In this document: in pieces, positions 27,221 to 38,807 of the stretch | Layout: every line of letters begins with the position of its first letter | Position numbering within the stretch: position 1 is the stretch's first letter | Assembly: GCF_014201705.1 (NCBI RefSeq) | Contig: NZ_JACHFA010000002.1 | Span: 1 to 64,000 of the forward strand | Direction: 5' to 3' | Length of the DNA stretch: 64,000 nt | Source of the DNA: Borreliella spielmanii | GTDB lineage: Bacteria > Spirochaetota > Spirochaetia > Borreliales > Borreliaceae | Translations under genes and position numbers: made by a program | Notes under the pieces: generated by a model | Told to the model about the DNA's origin: nothing | What the model saw: only the letters and a program-made list of their open reading frames with translations | Database searches by the model: none

Positions 27221-27391
27221 GTGTTTAGGTTTATCAAAGATAGTATCTTGGAGCTTAAGAAGGTAACGTGGCCTAAGTATAATGAAGTGGTTGAAAATGG
27301 AAAGCAAGTTTTTTGGTTGGTATTATTTGTTTCAATTTTCTTAGGCATAGTCGATTATCTCATGTTTCTTGTTGTAACTTATGTATTTTAG
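27221..27391 (+). CDS. secE: preprotein translocase subunit SecE
   Basis: A 56-residue single-span subunit that stabilises SecY in the Sec translocon. The amphipathic helix ends in the SecE signature LKKVTWPKYNEV (about 12-23), followed by one membrane helix (about 31-54). It starts at GTG (27221) with a GTGAGG ribosome-binding site six bases upstream. The size is normal for minimal bacterial SecE. It lies between tRNA-Trp and nusG. BB0395 ortholog. Confidence 0.92.
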   Translation: MFRFIKDSILELKKVTWPKYNEVVENGKQVFWLVLFVSIFLGIVDYLMFLVVTYVF

Positions 27392-27414
27392 TTTTATTAT
27401 AAGAAGGGTAAATT

Positions 27415-27969
27415 ATGTCTAGAGCTTGGTATGTAGTTCAAACTTATTCTCAATATGAGAAAAAGATAGAGCAAGACATAAAACTTTTAATAAGTGAAGG
27501 TGTTTTTAGCGGTGTAGTGCTAGATGTTAAGGCTCCTATTGAAAAAATAGAAGAAATAAGAAATGGCAAGAAAAGAATAAGGGAGAGAAAAATTTGGCCA
27601 GGTTATATTCTTGTTGAGCTAGATCTTCCAGAGGTAGGTTGGAAGGATATTGTCGCTAATATTATTAAAGTTCAAGGTGTTATTAATTTTGTAGGTGTTA
27701 GCAAAGGCCAAAGGCCTATTCCTATTAATGATGAAGAAGTAAAAAGTGTTTTTATGCTTACTGGTGAGATTAAAGCAAATAAATCTATTTTTATGCTTTA
27801 TGACTTTGAGGAAGGAGAAAGAGTCAGAATTAAAGGTGGTCCTTTTGATTCTTTTGAAGGGCTTATTAGTTCTATTGATTACGAAAGAAAGAAATTAAAG
27901 GTTTCAGTTCAAATCTTTGGAAGATCAACGCCTGTTGAGGTTGATTTTCAACATATAGAAAAGATTTAA
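27415..27969 (+). CDS. nusG: transcription elongation/antitermination factor NusG
   Basis: Binds RNA polymerase and couples it to Rho or the ribosome. The NGN domain begins RAWYVVQTYSQYEKK and includes IWPGYILVEL. The C-terminal KOW domain reads FEEGERVRIKGGPFDSFEG and ends RSTPVEVDF. At 184 residues it is of normal length. AAGAAGGG lies before the ATG. It is followed by rplK in the usual order. BB0394 ortholog. Confidence 0.96.
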   Translation: MSRAWYVVQTYSQYEKKIEQDIKLLISEGVFSGVVLDVKAPIEKIEEIRNGKKRIRERKIWPGYILVELDLPEVGWKDIVANIIKVQGVINFVGVSKGQRPIPINDEEVKSVFMLTGEIKANKSIFMLYDFEEGERVRIKGGPFDSFEGLISSIDYERKKLKVSVQIFGRSTPVEVDFQHIEKI

Positions 27970-28020
27970 AATTTAATACTGATGGGAGCTTTCAAGGCGT
28001 TATTACCATAAGGAGATGAT

Positions 28021-28452
28021 ATGGCAAAAAAAAAAGCAATTTCTTGGATTAAATTACAGGTTCCAGCTGCTCAAGCAGCTCCTGGAGCTAAAATAGGACA
28101 AGCGCTTGGACCACATGGAGTTAGTGGTCCTCAGTTTGTAAAGGAATTTAATGAGAGAACCGCAAAAATGGAGCCTGGCATTGTGGTTCCTGTTATCATT
28201 ACTGTTTATAGCGATAAAAGTTTTTCTTTTATTGTAAAGACCCCTCCAGCTTCAATTTTAATTAAAAAAGCTATTGGGATAGAGTCAGGATCTAAAAAAT
28301 CTAATACAGATAAAGTTGGGACTATATCAAAAGAAAAGTTAATGGAAATAGTAAGAATTAAAATGCCTGATTTAAATGCAAAATCAGAATCAGCAGCTTT
28401 TAAAATTATTTCAGGAAGTGCACGTTCAATGGGTGTTGAGGTGGAGAAATAA
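28021..28452 (+). CDS. rplK: 50S ribosomal protein L11
   Basis: Part of the GTPase-associated centre, binding 23S rRNA helices 43/44 together with L10-L12. The N-terminal [24 protein letters not shown] segment and the C-terminal [11 protein letters not shown] signature are typical. It has 143 residues. AAGGAG lies seven bases before the ATG. It overlaps rplA by one base (stop/start TAATG). BB0393 ortholog. Confidence 0.97.
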   Translation: MAKKKAISWIKLQVPAAQAAPGAKIGQALGPHGVSGPQFVKEFNERTAKMEPGIVVPVIITVYSDKSFSFIVKTPPASILIKKAIGIESGSKKSNTDKVGTISKEKLMEIVRIKMPDLNAKSESAAFKIISGSARSMGVEVEK

Positions 28453-29132
28453 TGTCAAAAAAGGGTAAAAAATACATTGCAGCTTTTTCTAAAGTAGATA
28501 AGAGCAAATTTTATAACATTGAAGAAGCAATTTCATTATTGAAAAAAATTAAGTTTGTTAAATTTGATGAAACTATAGATATATCTGTTAACCTTAATTT
28601 AAAAAAGAATCATACCGTTAGAGACACTATAGTTTTGCCAAATCAGTTTATGAAGCCAAAAAGAATACTTGTTTTTGCAAAAGGTGATCGAGCAGATGAA
28701 GCTAGAGCGTTTGGTGCAACTTATGTTGGAGATGATGATCTGATAAATAAGATTAAAAGTGGTTGGGATGAATTTGACATTGTTGTTGCAACTCCTGATA
28801 TGATGAAGGATGTTGGAAAACTTGGTCCTATTTTGGGGAAAAAAGGCTTGATGCCTAATCCAAAGACTCAAACAGTCACAAATAATCTTAAGGATGCAAT
28901 CAATAGCCTTAAAAAAGGCCGAACAGAATTTAGAGCAAATAAAAACGGTGTAATAAGCTTTTCTTTTGGTAAATCCTCTATGGACAATGAAAAGATAAAA
29001 GAAAATTATGAGGAATTTATCAAGGAAGTTGTCAAAAAAAGACCGAGTGATTTAAAAGGAGCTTTTATAGATAGTGTTTATATTTCATCTACTATGGGGC
29101 CTTCTATAAAAGTTAATTTTGTTTGGAGGTGA
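28452..29132 (+). CDS. rplA: 50S ribosomal protein L1
   Basis: Forms the L1 stalk, which moves deacylated tRNA from the E site, and in many bacteria represses its own operon. The signature [23 protein letters not shown] lies mid-protein and the end reads TMGPSIKVN. The length is 226 residues. Translation is coupled to rplK through the TAATG junction. The last codons contain the ribosome-binding site of rplJ. BB0392 ortholog. Confidence 0.97.
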   Translation: MSKKGKKYIAAFSKVDKSKFYNIEEAISLLKKIKFVKFDETIDISVNLNLKKNHTVRDTIVLPNQFMKPKRILVFAKGDRADEARAFGATYVGDDDLINKIKSGWDEFDIVVATPDMMKDVGKLGPILGKKGLMPNPKTQTVTNNLKDAINSLKKGRTEFRANKNGVISFSFGKSSMDNEKIKENYEEFIKEVVKKRPSDLKGAFIDSVYISSTMGPSIKVNFVWR

Positions 29133-29136
29133 CATT

Positions 29137-29625
29137 ATGAGTACAAAGATAAATTCTAAAAAGTTAGAAATGTTTGATTTATTGAAAAAATTTGTAGATA
29201 GCAAGCAAAATTTTTTTTTCTTGGATTATAGAGGTTTGAGTGTGTCTCAGTTGACAGATCTTCGCAATAAAATAGAAGAAGAGCATGGAGCCTTAAAAGT
29301 TGTTAAAAACAATATAATGAAGATGGTTTTAAAAGAAAAGAATATTAATGTTATTGATTCTTGTTTGGTTGGCCCAACAGTTGTTATTGCTGCATTAGAA
29401 GAGGCTAATGTAATAGCAAAAATTTTTTATGATTTTGTAAAAACTACTACTTTAAAAGTAAAGGGCGGCTTTATTTTAGGGGAGTTTTATGATGAGGCTA
29501 AAGTTCAAGCTTATAGCAAGCTTCCTACCAAAAAAGAGTCTATTTCTTTATTTGCTAGTGTGTTAAAAGCGCCAGTTTCTAAGCTTGTAAGAACATTGAA
29601 AGCTTTGGCTGATGTTAAAAGTTAA
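29137..29625 (+). CDS. rplJ: 50S ribosomal protein L10
   Basis: Base of the L12 stalk. The N-terminal half contains [17 protein letters not shown] and the [11 protein letters not shown] segment, and the C-terminal helix (about 140-162) binds L12 dimers. An upstream in-frame TTG at 29119 would add six residues, but the ATG at 29137 has GGAGGTGA eight bases before it and gives 162 residues, the normal size. It begins four bases after the rplA stop. BB0391 ortholog. Confidence 0.95.
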   Translation: MSTKINSKKLEMFDLLKKFVDSKQNFFFLDYRGLSVSQLTDLRNKIEEEHGALKVVKNNIMKMVLKEKNINVIDSCLVGPTVVIAALEEANVIAKIFYDFVKTTTLKVKGGFILGEFYDEAKVQAYSKLPTKKESISLFASVLKAPVSKLVRTLKALADVKS

Positions 29626-29694
29626 CATAGCAGTGTTAGTCTTAATTTTTGAGTGCATGCTATCACTGTAAAATTAAAATGATAAGGAGTTAAT

Positions 29695-30069
29695 ATGGCA
29701 CTAAATAAAGAAGATATTTTAACCTGGCTTGAGGGTGCAAAAACTATGGAAGTTGTTGACCTTGTAACAGCTATTGAGGAAAAGTTTGGGGTAACTGCTG
29801 TTGTTGCTGCTGGTGGAGGAGGAGCTGTTTCAGTAGGTTCAACTGATTCTGAAGAACAAACCGAATTTGATGTAATTCTTATGTCTTTTGGTGATAGTAA
29901 GATAAATGTTATAAAAGAGGTTAGGTCTATTACAGGGCTTGGTCTTGGAGAAGCTAAGGCTTTAGTTGAATCTGCCCCTAAAGCTGTTAAAGAAGGTCTT
30001 TCTAAGTCAGATGCTGAGGAATTGAAAAAGAAACTTGAGGCAGTTGGCGCAAAAGTTGAAGTTAAATAA
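29695..30069 (+). CDS. rplL: 50S ribosomal protein L7/L12
   Basis: Stalk protein that recruits translation GTPases. The N-terminal dimerisation helix is followed by an Ala/Gly-rich hinge ([15 protein letters not shown]) and the C-terminal domain with [21 protein letters not shown] and [21 protein letters not shown]. It has 124 residues. A 69-bp spacer with AAGGAG separates it from rplJ. The distance to rpoB (82 bp) includes a hairpin. BB0390 ortholog. Confidence 0.97.
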   Translation: MALNKEDILTWLEGAKTMEVVDLVTAIEEKFGVTAVVAAGGGGAVSVGSTDSEEQTEFDVILMSFGDSKINVIKEVRSITGLGLGEAKALVESAPKAVKEGLSKSDAEELKKKLEAVGAKVEVK

Positions 30070-30098
30070 AAAATTAAAAATATATCAAAGTTGTTATT

Positions 30099-30121
30099 CC
30101 GCATGTCTTTATGATATGCGG
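30099..30121 (+). promoter_or_regulatory. hairpin in the rplL-rpoB spacer
   Basis: CCGCATGTC (30099-30107) pairs with GATATGCGG (30113-30121) with one G-T pair around a five-base loop, unusually GC-rich for this DNA. Only a weak T-rich tail follows. The position matches the attenuator/RNase III site between L12 and rpoB in E. coli, so partial termination or RNA processing is a reasonable guess. Confidence 0.55.
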
Positions 30122-30151
30122 CTTGTTATGTCTTAAAAAAGGAGTCTTTTA

Positions 30152-33100
30152 ATGATAAAAAGAGTTCATCTGGGACAAGGAAGAGCTGATGAGATTTTAG
30201 ACTTACCTAACCTGATAGAAATACAATTAAATTCTTATGAAAAATTTTTACAACTTGATAAATTAAAAAATAAAAAACCTTTACTTAATGAAGGACTTGA
30301 GTCTGTTTTTAGAAATATATTTCCCATCAAAAGTGGAAATGGTGATGTTGCTCTTGAGTACGAAAGATACTATATAGAAAACGATGCCCTCAATTTTACA
30401 GAAAAAGAATGTAAAAGAAAAGGTCAAAGTTATGAAGCTGTTTTAAAAGTAAGACTAAATTTGCAATTTTTGACTACTGGGGAAATAAGGCAAAAAGACG
30501 TGTACATGGGAACTATTCCTTTAATGACAGAAAGGGGTACTTTTATTATTAATGGGGCTGAGAGGGTTATTGTTTCTCAGATTCATAGATCCCCAGGAGT
30601 GGTTTTTTATAAAGAAAAAGATTTGTATTCTGCTAGAATAATTCCTTATCGTGGTTCTTGGCTAGAATTTGAGATTGATTCTAAAAAAGATTATCTTTAT
30701 GTAAAGATAGATAGAAAAAAAAGAATACTCATAACTCTTTTTTTAAGGGCTTTAGGGTTTGATACTAGAGAAAAAATAATAGAAACTTTTTATAACATTA
30801 AAAAAATTAAAGTTGAAGAGATTACAAAAAGAGATCTTCCAGGTCAATATTTAGCCAAGAGTATTAACATAAAAGAGAATATGTATTATCGAGCAGGAGA
30901 TAAGATTACTTTACAAGATGTTGAAGATTTTTTACAAAATGGAGTAAATGAAATAGAGCTTGTTGATTTTGATGGTTATAATGATATTTCTGGAAAGTAC
31001 TTTGTAAGTTCGAATGTTATTTTAAATTGTCTTGAGAAAGAGGATGCTTTTTTTGCCTTAAAGGATGGTTCTAAAGAGCTTCCAAAAGAATCAGTTATGC
31101 TCGCTGTTTATGGTGCTCTTTTCCCTGGTGAGCCAATATCGATTGATAATGCTGAAAACGATTTAAAAACCATATTCTTTTCTGAAAGAAGATATGATCT
31201 TGGACGTGTAGGGCGCTATAAACTTTCTAAAAAATTTGGATTTGATGATTTAACTACATCAGTTTTAACTATGAGTGATATTGTTAATACCATATCTCAT
31301 CTTTTGAGAATATATGAAGGTCATGATATTTTTGATGATATTGATCATTTGGGAAATAGAAGAGTGCGTTCTGTTGGTGAGCTTCTTACCAATATATATA
31401 AGGGCGCAATGTCAAGAGTTGAAAAAATTGCTAAAGATAGAATGTCTAACAAAGAAGTTTTTAATCTAAAGCCTCAAGAATTAATAAGTGTTAAACCTAT
31501 TGTATCTGCTGTTAAAGAATTTTTTGCAACTAGCCAACTTTCGCAGTTTATGGATCAAGTTAATCCTTTGGCCGAACTTACTCACAAAAGGCGTCTTAAT
31601 GCTCTTGGTCCGGGGGGGCTTTCAAGAGATAGAGCAGGATTTGAAGTAAGAGATGTTCATTATACTCATTATGGCAGAATGTGTCCTATTGAAACTCCTG
31701 AAGGGCCAAATATTGGACTTATTGTTTCTTTGGCTACTTATTCCAGAGTTAATGACTATGGGTTTTTGGAAACCCCCTATAGGAAAGTTATTAATGGAGA
31801 AGTGACTGACGAATTAGAATATTTATCTGCTATTGACGAAGAGAAAAAGTGTATTGCTCAAGCCAATGCTGCTTTTAATTCTAATGGGAAGTATCTTGAA
31901 GATTTAGTTTCTGTTAGAATTTCTGGTGATTATACCACAACAAACCCCAAAAATATAGACTATATGGACGTTTCTCCTAGACAATTAATCTCAGTATCTT
32001 CAGCATTAATTCCTTTTCTTGAGCACAATGATGCAAATAGAGCGCTTATGGGTTCTAATATGCAAAGACAGGCAGTACCTCTACTTTTTCCTAAACCCCC
32101 GATTGTTGGTACAGGCATGGAAAGTGTTGTTGCAAAGGATTCAGGAGTAGTAGTTAAGGCTAAAAGAAGTGGAGAAGTTATTCTTGCAACAAGTAATAAA
32201 ATAGTTGTTAAACCTTTTGAATCAGAGAATGTTAAAGATTTAGATGAATATCATATTGTTAAGTATGAAAGGACAAATCAAGATACTTGTTTTAATCAAT
32301 CCGTTTTAGTTAAAGAGGGTCAAAAGGTTGAAAGAGGTGAAATAATAGCTGACGGTCCTGCTACTAGATATGGAGAGCTTGCTCTTGGTAATAATTTATT
32401 ACTAGGAGTTATTCCTTGGAATGGATTTAATTATGAGGATGCTATATTGATTTCTGATAGAATTGTAAAGGAAGATCTTTATACATCTATTCATATTAAA
32501 GAATTCAGTATAGAGGTAAGAGAAACTAAACTTGGTCCTGAGAAAGTTACAGGAGATATACCTAATGTTAGCGAAAAGATACTAAATAAATTGGATGAAA
32601 ATGGGATTATACGGATAGGAACTTATGTAAAGCCCGGAGATATTCTGGTTGGTAAAGTTACTCCAAAATCAGAAGGAGATATTACTCCCGAATTTAGACT
32701 TTTAACTTCCATTTTTGGAGAAAAAGCAAAAGATGTTAAAAATAATTCGTTAAAAGTTCCTCATGGCACCGAAGGTACAGTTATTGATGTTCAAAGGATT
32801 ACCAAAGAGGATGTTGGCAATCTTTCTCCTGGGGTTGAGGAGATACTTAAAGTTTATGTTGCTAAAAAAAGGAAGCTTAAAGAAGGTGATAAAATGGCTG
32901 GACGACATGGTAATAAGGGTGTTGTTGCAAAAATTCTTCCTGTTGAAGATATGCCTTATCTTGCAGACGGAACTCCTCTTGACATATGCTTAAATCCCTT
33001 AGGAGTTCCCTCTAGAATGAATATTGGGCAGTTAATGGAATCACAATTAGGTCTTGCTGGTAAATATCTTAGTGAATTTTATAATGTTCCTGTTTTTGAA

Positions 33101-33619
33101 TCTGCTACAAATGAGCAAATTCAAGAAAAATTAAAAAAAGCTGGATTTAATCCAACTTCTAAAGAAATTTTATATGATGGTTATACAGGGGAGCCTTTCG
33201 AAAATGAAGTAATGGTTGGGGTGATTTACATGCTTAAGCTACATCACCTTGTTGATGATAAAATGCATGCAAGATCAACAGGGCCATATTCTCTTGTTTC
33301 TCAACAACCTCTTGGAGGAAAAGCTCAATTTGGTGGGCAAAGACTTGGGGAAATGGAGGTATGGGCTCTTGAAGCTTATGGTGCAGCTCACACCCTTCAA
33401 GAACTTTTAACAGTTAAATCTGATGATATGTCGGGCAGAGTTAAGATATATGAAAATATAGTAAAAGGTATTCCTACTAATGTATCAGGGATTCCCGAGT
33501 CTTTTAATGTGCTAATGCAAGAGCTTAGAGGGCTTGGACTTGACTTGTCAATTTACGATGATAATGGGAATCAAGTTCCTTTAACAGAGAAAGAAGAAGA
33601 ATTGATTAATAAAAGCTAG
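30152..33619 (+). CDS. rpoB: RNA polymerase beta subunit
   Basis: Catalytic-core subunit of RNA polymerase. The rifampicin-pocket region reads [20 protein letters not shown] followed by [22 protein letters not shown]. The HKRRLN sequence places Asn483 where E. coli has Ser531. Other landmarks are [14 protein letters not shown], the active-site [12 protein letters not shown] and the C-terminal [26 protein letters not shown]. At 1155 residues it lacks large lineage insertions. AAAGGAG lies before the ATG. rpoC follows after 15 bp. BB0389 ortholog. Confidence 0.98.
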   Translation: MIKRVHLGQGRADEILDLPNLIEIQLNSYEKFLQLDKLKNKKPLLNEGLESVFRNIFPIKSGNGDVALEYERYYIENDALNFTEKECKRKGQSYEAVLKVRLNLQFLTTGEIRQKDVYMGTIPLMTERGTFIINGAERVIVSQIHRSPGVVFYKEKDLYSARIIPYRGSWLEFEIDSKKDYLYVKIDRKKRILITLFLRALGFDTREKIIETFYNIKKIKVEEITKRDLPGQYLAKSINIKENMYYRAGDKITLQDVEDFLQNGVNEIELVDFDGYNDISGKYFVSSNVILNCLEKEDAFFALKDGSKELPKESVMLAVYGALFPGEPISIDNAENDLKTIFFSERRYDLGRVGRYKLSKKFGFDDLTTSVLTMSDIVNTISHLLRIYEGHDIFDDIDHLGNRRVRSVGELLTNIYKGAMSRVEKIAKDRMSNKEVFNLKPQELISVKPIVSAVKEFFATSQLSQFMDQVNPLAELTHKRRLNALGPGGLSRDRAGFEVRDVHYTHYGRMCPIETPEGPNIGLIVSLATYSRVNDYGFLETPYRKVINGEVTDELEYLSAIDEEKKCIAQANAAFNSNGKYLEDLVSVRISGDYTTTNPKNIDYMDVSPRQLISVSSALIPFLEHNDANRALMGSNMQRQAVPLLFPKPPIVGTGMESVVAKDSGVVVKAKRSGEVILATSNKIVVKPFESENVKDLDEYHIVKYERTNQDTCFNQSVLVKEGQKVERGEIIADGPATRYGELALGNNLLLGVIPWNGFNYEDAILISDRIVKEDLYTSIHIKEFSIEVRETKLGPEKVTGDIPNVSEKILNKLDENGIIRIGTYVKPGDILVGKVTPKSEGDITPEFRLLTSIFGEKAKDVKNNSLKVPHGTEGTVIDVQRITKEDVGNLSPGVEEILKVYVAKKRKLKEGDKMAGRHGNKGVVAKILPVEDMPYLADGTPLDICLNPLGVPSRMNIGQLMESQLGLAGKYLSEFYNVPVFESATNEQIQEKLKKAGFNPTSKEILYDGYTGEPFENEVMVGVIYMLKLHHLVDDKMHARSTGPYSLVSQQPLGGKAQFGGQRLGEMEVWALEAYGAAHTLQELLTVKSDDMSGRVKIYENIVKGIPTNVSGIPESFNVLMQELRGLGLDLSIYDDNGNQVPLTEKEEELINKS

Positions 33620-33634
33620 GGTTTTGGAGTTTTT

Positions 33635-36600
33635 ATGAAAGAGATAAAAGATTTTGAAAAAATAAAAATTAAAATAGCATCTCCTGATCAAATTAGAAAT
33701 TGGTCTTATGGAGAGGTTAAAAAGTCTGAGACTATTAATTATAGGACTTTGAGACCCGAGAAGGATGGGCTTTTTTGTGAAAGAATTTTTGGTACTACAA
33801 AGGAATGGGAATGTTATTGTGGTAAATTCAAATCAGTTAGATATAAGGGTATTATTTGTGATCGTTGCAATGTAGAGGTTACCCATTTTAAGGTGAGGCG
33901 GGAGAGAATGGGGCATATTGAGTTAGCAGCTCCAGTTGCTCATATTTGGTATTACAAATATATACCTTCTAGGATTGGTCTTTTGCTTGACATTACGGCA
34001 TCTAGTTTAAATTCTATTCTTTATTATGAAAAATATGTAGTAATTGAGCCGGGTGATACTGATCTTAAAAAAATGCAGCTTTTAAATGAAGATGAGTATA
34101 TAGAGGCTAGAGAGCGATACGGGATGTCTTTTAATGCTTCGATGGGAGCTGAAGCTATTAAAACTCTTCTTGAAAATCTTGATCTTGATGAGCTTTCATC
34201 TAAACTTAGGATTCAAATGATAGATAAAGATGATAAAACTGATAAGAAGCTCTTAAGACGTCTTGAAATTATTGAAAATTTTAAAATTTCTGGGAATAAG
34301 CCAGAATGGATGATTATGGAGGTTCTTCCTGTTATTCCCCCAGAGATTAGGCCAATGGTTCAGCTTGATGGAGGACGCTTTGCAACGTCTGATCTTAATG
34401 ATCTTTATAGAAGAGTTATAAATAGGAATAATCGTTTAAGAAAATTGCTTCTTCTTAATGCGCCAGAGATTATTGTTAGAAACGAAAAAAGAATGCTTCA
34501 AGAATCAGTAGACTCTCTTTTTGACAATTCTCATAAAAGAAAAGTTGTTAAAGGATCGTCAAGTAGGCCTCTTAAGTCGCTTTCGGATGCTTTAAAAGGC
34601 AAGCAGGGAAGATTTAGGCAAAATCTTCTTGGTAAAAGAGTAGATTATTCTGGTCGTTCTGTTATTGTTGTTGGACCTGAGTTAAAACTGCATCAATGTG
34701 GATTGCCTGCAAAAATGGCTCTTGAGTTGTTTAAGCCTTTTGTAATAAGAAGGTTGATTGAGAGTGAAGCTGTTTTTAATATTAAAAGAGCAAAGAATTT
34801 AATCGAGCAAGAAGTTGATGAGGTATGGCAAATTTTAGATCTTGTTATTAAAGAGCACCCTATTCTTTTAAATAGAGCGCCTACTCTTCATAGACTTGGA
34901 ATTCAAGCTTTTGAGCCTGTGTTAGTTGAGGGTAAGGCAATAAAATTACATCCCCTTGTTTGTCATGCATATAATGCTGATTTTGATGGGGATCAAATGG
35001 CAGTACATGTGCCTCTTACTCCATCAGCACAAGCTGAAAGTTGGGCGTTAATGCTTTCAACAAACAATCTTTTAAATCCTGCCAATGGGCATCCTATTGT
35101 TTTTCCATCTCAAGATATTGTTTTAGGCCTATATTATTTAACAATGGAAAAAAAGAATACTGTTGGACAAGGTAAAAAGTTTTTAAACTTTAACAATGTT
35201 ATTCTTGCCATAAATAATAGGAGTCTAGATTATAATGCTTCTATTTATGTAAAAATTAATGGCGAATATGAAAAAACTACAGCTGGTAGGGTTATATTTA
35301 ATGAGGCTTTGCCCAATGGGATTGAATTTATAAATAAAACTCTTAGTGATTTGGAACTACAAATTTTAATATCAAAAGTTTATGTAGTTCATGGTTCTTC
35401 TACTGTAATTGAAATGCTTGACATTATCAAGGAGTTGGGCTTTAAGTATGCCACTAAGTTTGGATGCACAATTAGCATGAGTGATATTATTGTTCCTGAT
35501 GAAAAGAAAACTTATATAGACAGGGCCAATAAAGAAATTGCTAAAATTCAAAATGATTATGCTAAAGGTGTTATTACTGGTGAAGAGCGTTATAATAATG
35601 TAGTTTCTGTTTGGTTAAAGACTAACGAGGAACTTACTAATAAGATGATGGAAATTTTAAAGAAAGATAGAGACGGGTTTAATGTTATATATATGATGGC
35701 AGATTCGGGCGCTAGGGGTAGTAGAAATCAAATAAGGCAACTTGCTGGTATGAGAGGATTGATGGCAAAAACTTCTGGGGATATTATTGAGCTTCCAATT
35801 ATTTCTAACTTTAAAGAAGGCCTTTCTGTTATAGAGTTTTTTATTTCTACAAATGGAGCGAGAAAGGGGTTAGCTGATACTGCTCTTAAGACCGCTGATG
35901 CTGGATATTTAACTCGAAGACTAGTAGATATTGCTCAAGATGTTGTTGTTAGAATAGAAGATTGTGGGACTATAAACGGAATAAAAGTTGAAACTGTAAA
36001 AAATGGTGAAGAAATATTAGAATCTTTGAAAGAAAAAGCTGTTGGGAGCTATTCTATTGAAAGAATAAAAAATCCAATTACCGGTGAGATTGTTTTAGAT
36101 GCAAATGAAGAAATTTCAGAAGCCAAAATAGAATTATTAGAGAAAATTGGTATTGAAAAGCTTGTTATTAGATCTGTTTTAACATGCGAAGCTGAACATG
36201 GCGTTTGTCAAAAATGTTATGGTAGAGATTTCTCAAAGAATAAGCCCGTTAACATTGGCGAGGCTGTAGGAATAATTGCCGCTCAGTCTATAGGTCAACC
36301 AGGCACCCAATTAACCATGAGAACTTTTCATATTGGTGGAGTTGCTCAGGCTGGTAGTGAATATGATAAAATATCTTTAAAGAATGCTTTTATACTTAAT
36401 GGCATAGAAGGCTTTAATGTTAAGGTTGACAATGGAGTTCTTTTTACAAGAAAAGGAACTTTAAAAATAATCAATGTTTTTTACGAGGAAAAAATTAAGA
36501 ATATAAAAGAAATTAAAGTTTTAGATTCTCAAAGAGTAATTAAAGGAATCCCTTTGTTTGTTAATAAAAAGGGAGTAGAGATTCTCTCTTCTTATATTGG

Positions 36601-37768
36601 TTATGTGAAGTTAAGAGACGATAAATTTTTCATAGTATCAGAAGAGCAAGAAGTTGTCTTGAAAGCTGGTACAAAGCTTGAAATAGAGGTTGGCGACTAT
36701 GTTGAATCGGGTAAAGTTATCGGTACATTTGATCCATTTGCAGAGCCTATTATTGCAGAGGTTAAGGGTAAAATTAAATTTAAGGATATTATCTTGGGTA
36801 CTACCCTTAAAGAGGAGATAAATACCGAAACAGGTAATGTTGAGAAAAGAATTACAGATAATGTTTTTGAATCTCTTGATCCTAGAATTTTTATTATTAA
36901 TAGCAGTGGTATGGAGGTTGCATCTTATGTATTACCAGGCGATGCTTATCTTCAAGTTGAAGATGGTCAGAATATTAATATAGGAGATGTTATTGCGAAA
37001 CTTTCTAAAGGGTCTGAAAAAACTCAAGATATTACAGGGGGATTGCCACGTGTTAATGATCTTTTTGAAACAAGAATTCCTAAGAATTTGACTGAAATGG
37101 CCAAAGTAAGTGGAATTGTTCAATTTAAATCAATTCAAAAAGGCAAAAGACTTATTAATATTTTAGATGAGTATGGGGTTGAGCATAAGCATTATATTCC
37201 AGCTGGCAAACATCTTTTAGTTAGAGATGGAGATGTTGTTAAGGCAGGAGATATGCTTTGTGATGGCAGAATTAATCCGCATGATGTGCTTGAAATTTTA
37301 GGTGGGATTAGTTTGCAAGAGTTTTTGTTAGAAGAAATTCAAGATGTTTATCGAAAACAGGGTGTTAGCATTAATGACAAGCATATTGGTGTGATAATTA
37401 AACAAATGATGAAAAAAGTTAAAATTGTAGCAGTTGGTGATACTAATTTTGTTTATGGGCAAAAGGTAGATAAGCACACTTTTTATGAGCAAAATAGAAA
37501 AGTGATCGAACAAGGTGGTGAGCCAGCAATAGCAAGTCCCATTCTTATAGGAGTAACTAAGACTTCTCTTAATATAGATTCTTTTATTTCTGCAGCTTCT
37601 TTTCAAGAAACAACAAAAGTATTAACAGATGCTTCTATTGCTGGAAAAATAGATGATCTTAGAGGATTGAAAGAAAATGTTGTCATTGGGCATTTAATTC
37701 CTACGGGAACTGGCATGGGACTTTATAAAAAAATTAAAGTTAGTGAAAATATCAATTCTGAAGTTTAG
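33635..37768 (+). CDS. rpoC: RNA polymerase beta' subunit
   Basis: The N-terminal zinc ribbon is [19 protein letters not shown], followed by [19 protein letters not shown]. The catalytic Mg-binding loop is [13 protein letters not shown]. The bridge-helix region reads [21 protein letters not shown], and the second zinc site is [13 protein letters not shown] with a preceding cysteine. The protein has 1377 residues and ends with the GHLIPTGTG motif used for omega binding. It follows rpoB closely in one operon. BB0388 ortholog. Confidence 0.98.
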   Translation: MKEIKDFEKIKIKIASPDQIRNWSYGEVKKSETINYRTLRPEKDGLFCERIFGTTKEWECYCGKFKSVRYKGIICDRCNVEVTHFKVRRERMGHIELAAPVAHIWYYKYIPSRIGLLLDITASSLNSILYYEKYVVIEPGDTDLKKMQLLNEDEYIEARERYGMSFNASMGAEAIKTLLENLDLDELSSKLRIQMIDKDDKTDKKLLRRLEIIENFKISGNKPEWMIMEVLPVIPPEIRPMVQLDGGRFATSDLNDLYRRVINRNNRLRKLLLLNAPEIIVRNEKRMLQESVDSLFDNSHKRKVVKGSSSRPLKSLSDALKGKQGRFRQNLLGKRVDYSGRSVIVVGPELKLHQCGLPAKMALELFKPFVIRRLIESEAVFNIKRAKNLIEQEVDEVWQILDLVIKEHPILLNRAPTLHRLGIQAFEPVLVEGKAIKLHPLVCHAYNADFDGDQMAVHVPLTPSAQAESWALMLSTNNLLNPANGHPIVFPSQDIVLGLYYLTMEKKNTVGQGKKFLNFNNVILAINNRSLDYNASIYVKINGEYEKTTAGRVIFNEALPNGIEFINKTLSDLELQILISKVYVVHGSSTVIEMLDIIKELGFKYATKFGCTISMSDIIVPDEKKTYIDRANKEIAKIQNDYAKGVITGEERYNNVVSVWLKTNEELTNKMMEILKKDRDGFNVIYMMADSGARGSRNQIRQLAGMRGLMAKTSGDIIELPIISNFKEGLSVIEFFISTNGARKGLADTALKTADAGYLTRRLVDIAQDVVVRIEDCGTINGIKVETVKNGEEILESLKEKAVGSYSIERIKNPITGEIVLDANEEISEAKIELLEKIGIEKLVIRSVLTCEAEHGVCQKCYGRDFSKNKPVNIGEAVGIIAAQSIGQPGTQLTMRTFHIGGVAQAGSEYDKISLKNAFILNGIEGFNVKVDNGVLFTRKGTLKIINVFYEEKIKNIKEIKVLDSQRVIKGIPLFVNKKGVEILSSYIGYVKLRDDKFFIVSEEQEVVLKAGTKLEIEVGDYVESGKVIGTFDPFAEPIIAEVKGKIKFKDIILGTTLKEEINTETGNVEKRITDNVFESLDPRIFIINSSGMEVASYVLPGDAYLQVEDGQNINIGDVIAKLSKGSEKTQDITGGLPRVNDLFETRIPKNLTEMAKVSGIVQFKSIQKGKRLINILDEYGVEHKHYIPAGKHLLVRDGDVVKAGDMLCDGRINPHDVLEILGGISLQEFLLEEIQDVYRKQGVSINDKHIGVIIKQMMKKVKIVAVGDTNFVYGQKVDKHTFYEQNRKVIEQGGEPAIASPILIGVTKTSLNIDSFISAASFQETTKVLTDASIAGKIDDLRGLKENVVIGHLIPTGTGMGLYKKIKVSENINSEV

Positions 37769-37835
37769 CTTGAAAATAAGTGATATATTTGCTACCATTT
37801 TATTAATAATTTCAAGAAAAGGAGAGCGTTGATAA

Positions 37836-38210
37836 ATGCCTACAATTAATCAGTTAATTAGAAAGCCTAGAAAAAGTCAAACGGAGAAGACCGCGTCTCC
37901 TGCGCTTCAAAATTGTCCCCAAAGAAGAGGAATTTGTACACGTGTAATGACTGTAACTCCCAAAAAGCCTAATTCGGCTTTAAGAAAAGTAGCACGTGTT
38001 AGACTTTCAAATGGATTTGAAGTAACTGCATATATTCCAGGAATTGGTCATAATTTACAAGAACATTCTGTAGTTCTAATTAGAGGTGGTCGAGTTAAAG
38101 ATTTGCCTGGAGTAAGGTATCACATAGTTCGAGGAGCTAAGGATACTCTTGGTGTTAATAATAGGAAAAAGGGGAGATCTAAGTATGGAACAAAAAAACC
38201 TAAAGCTTAA
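37836..38210 (+). CDS. rpsL: 30S ribosomal protein S12
   Basis: Decoding-centre protein. [20 protein letters not shown] and the [13 protein letters not shown] segment are universal. The lysine at the streptomycin position (K43/K44) is the wild-type residue. It has 124 residues, with an AGGAGAG ribosome-binding site upstream. It is followed by rpsG. In many bacteria fusA and tuf come next, but here the unit stops after rpsG with a strong terminator. BB0387 ortholog. Confidence 0.97.
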   Translation: MPTINQLIRKPRKSQTEKTASPALQNCPQRRGICTRVMTVTPKKPNSALRKVARVRLSNGFEVTAYIPGIGHNLQEHSVVLIRGGRVKDLPGVRYHIVRGAKDTLGVNNRKKGRSKYGTKKPKA

Positions 38211-38234
38211 TTGAAAGGTGGGTTAATATTAAAT

Positions 38235-38708
38235 ATGTCAAGAAAAAATAAAAAAATCAAAAAGAAAGTTTTTGTTGATACTAGGTACAATTCTAGAATT
38301 GTTGCAAAGTTTGCAAACAGAATGATGTATAATGGAAAAAAATCAATAAGCGAGAGTATACTTTATAGTTCTATTGATTTGCTTGCTGACAAGCTTGAAG
38401 ATAGTGATAAGATGGCTGTTTTTTGCAAGGCTTTAGATAATATTAAGCCATTAGTAGAAGTAAGAAGTAGACGAGTGGGTGGTGCTACATATCAAGTTCC
38501 TGTTGAAGTTAGAGAAGAGAGAAGAGAGGCTTTAGCTATGAAGTGGATTATTTTTGCTGCTAGAAAGGCTAGTGGTAGGTCTATGAAGGAAAAGTTGTCA
38601 AACGAACTTTTAAATGCATACAATTCTACTGGAGTTGCTTTTAAGAAAAAAGAAGATACTCATAGAATGGCTGAAGCAAATAAAGCTTTTACTCATTATA
38701 GATGGTAA
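38235..38708 (+). CDS. rpsG: 30S ribosomal protein S7
   Basis: Primary 16S rRNA-binding protein organising the 30S head. [19 protein letters not shown] and the [18 protein letters not shown] segment are typical, and the C-terminus reads [14 protein letters not shown]. The frame opens at TTG 38211, but the ATG at 38235 gives the normal 157 residues, with GAAAGGTGGG upstream. The strong terminator begins at the stop codon, ending the rpo-str transcript. BB0386 ortholog. Confidence 0.96.
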   Translation: MSRKNKKIKKKVFVDTRYNSRIVAKFANRMMYNGKKSISESILYSSIDLLADKLEDSDKMAVFCKALDNIKPLVEVRSRRVGGATYQVPVEVREERREALAMKWIIFAARKASGRSMKEKLSNELLNAYNSTGVAFKKKEDTHRMAEANKAFTHYRW

Positions 38709-38739
38709 AAAGACACCTTTTTTTAAGGTGTCTTTTTTT
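38707..38739 (+). terminator. Rho-independent terminator after rpsG
   Basis: AAAAAGACACCTT (38707-38719) and AAGGTGTCTTTTT form a stem around a T4 loop, followed by a run of T. It overlaps the rpsG stop and separates the ribosomal/RNA polymerase operon from bmpD. Confidence 0.9.
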
Positions 38740-38807
38740 GTTTATATGCTGTGTATTATTAGGGCTATTTTTTATATTTATTTTATTAAAAGTAAGGGGG
38801 TATTTTT

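Noticed and set aside
26830-27307. Short minus-strand frames across the two tRNAs, rpmG and secE
   Set aside because: They cover two clear tRNAs and two small genes on the other strand and contain antisense tRNA sequence.
29622-30104. 160-codon minus-strand frame over rplL
   Set aside because: rplL is certain; the antisense product is a low-complexity Ser/Ala/Pro sequence without a start signal.
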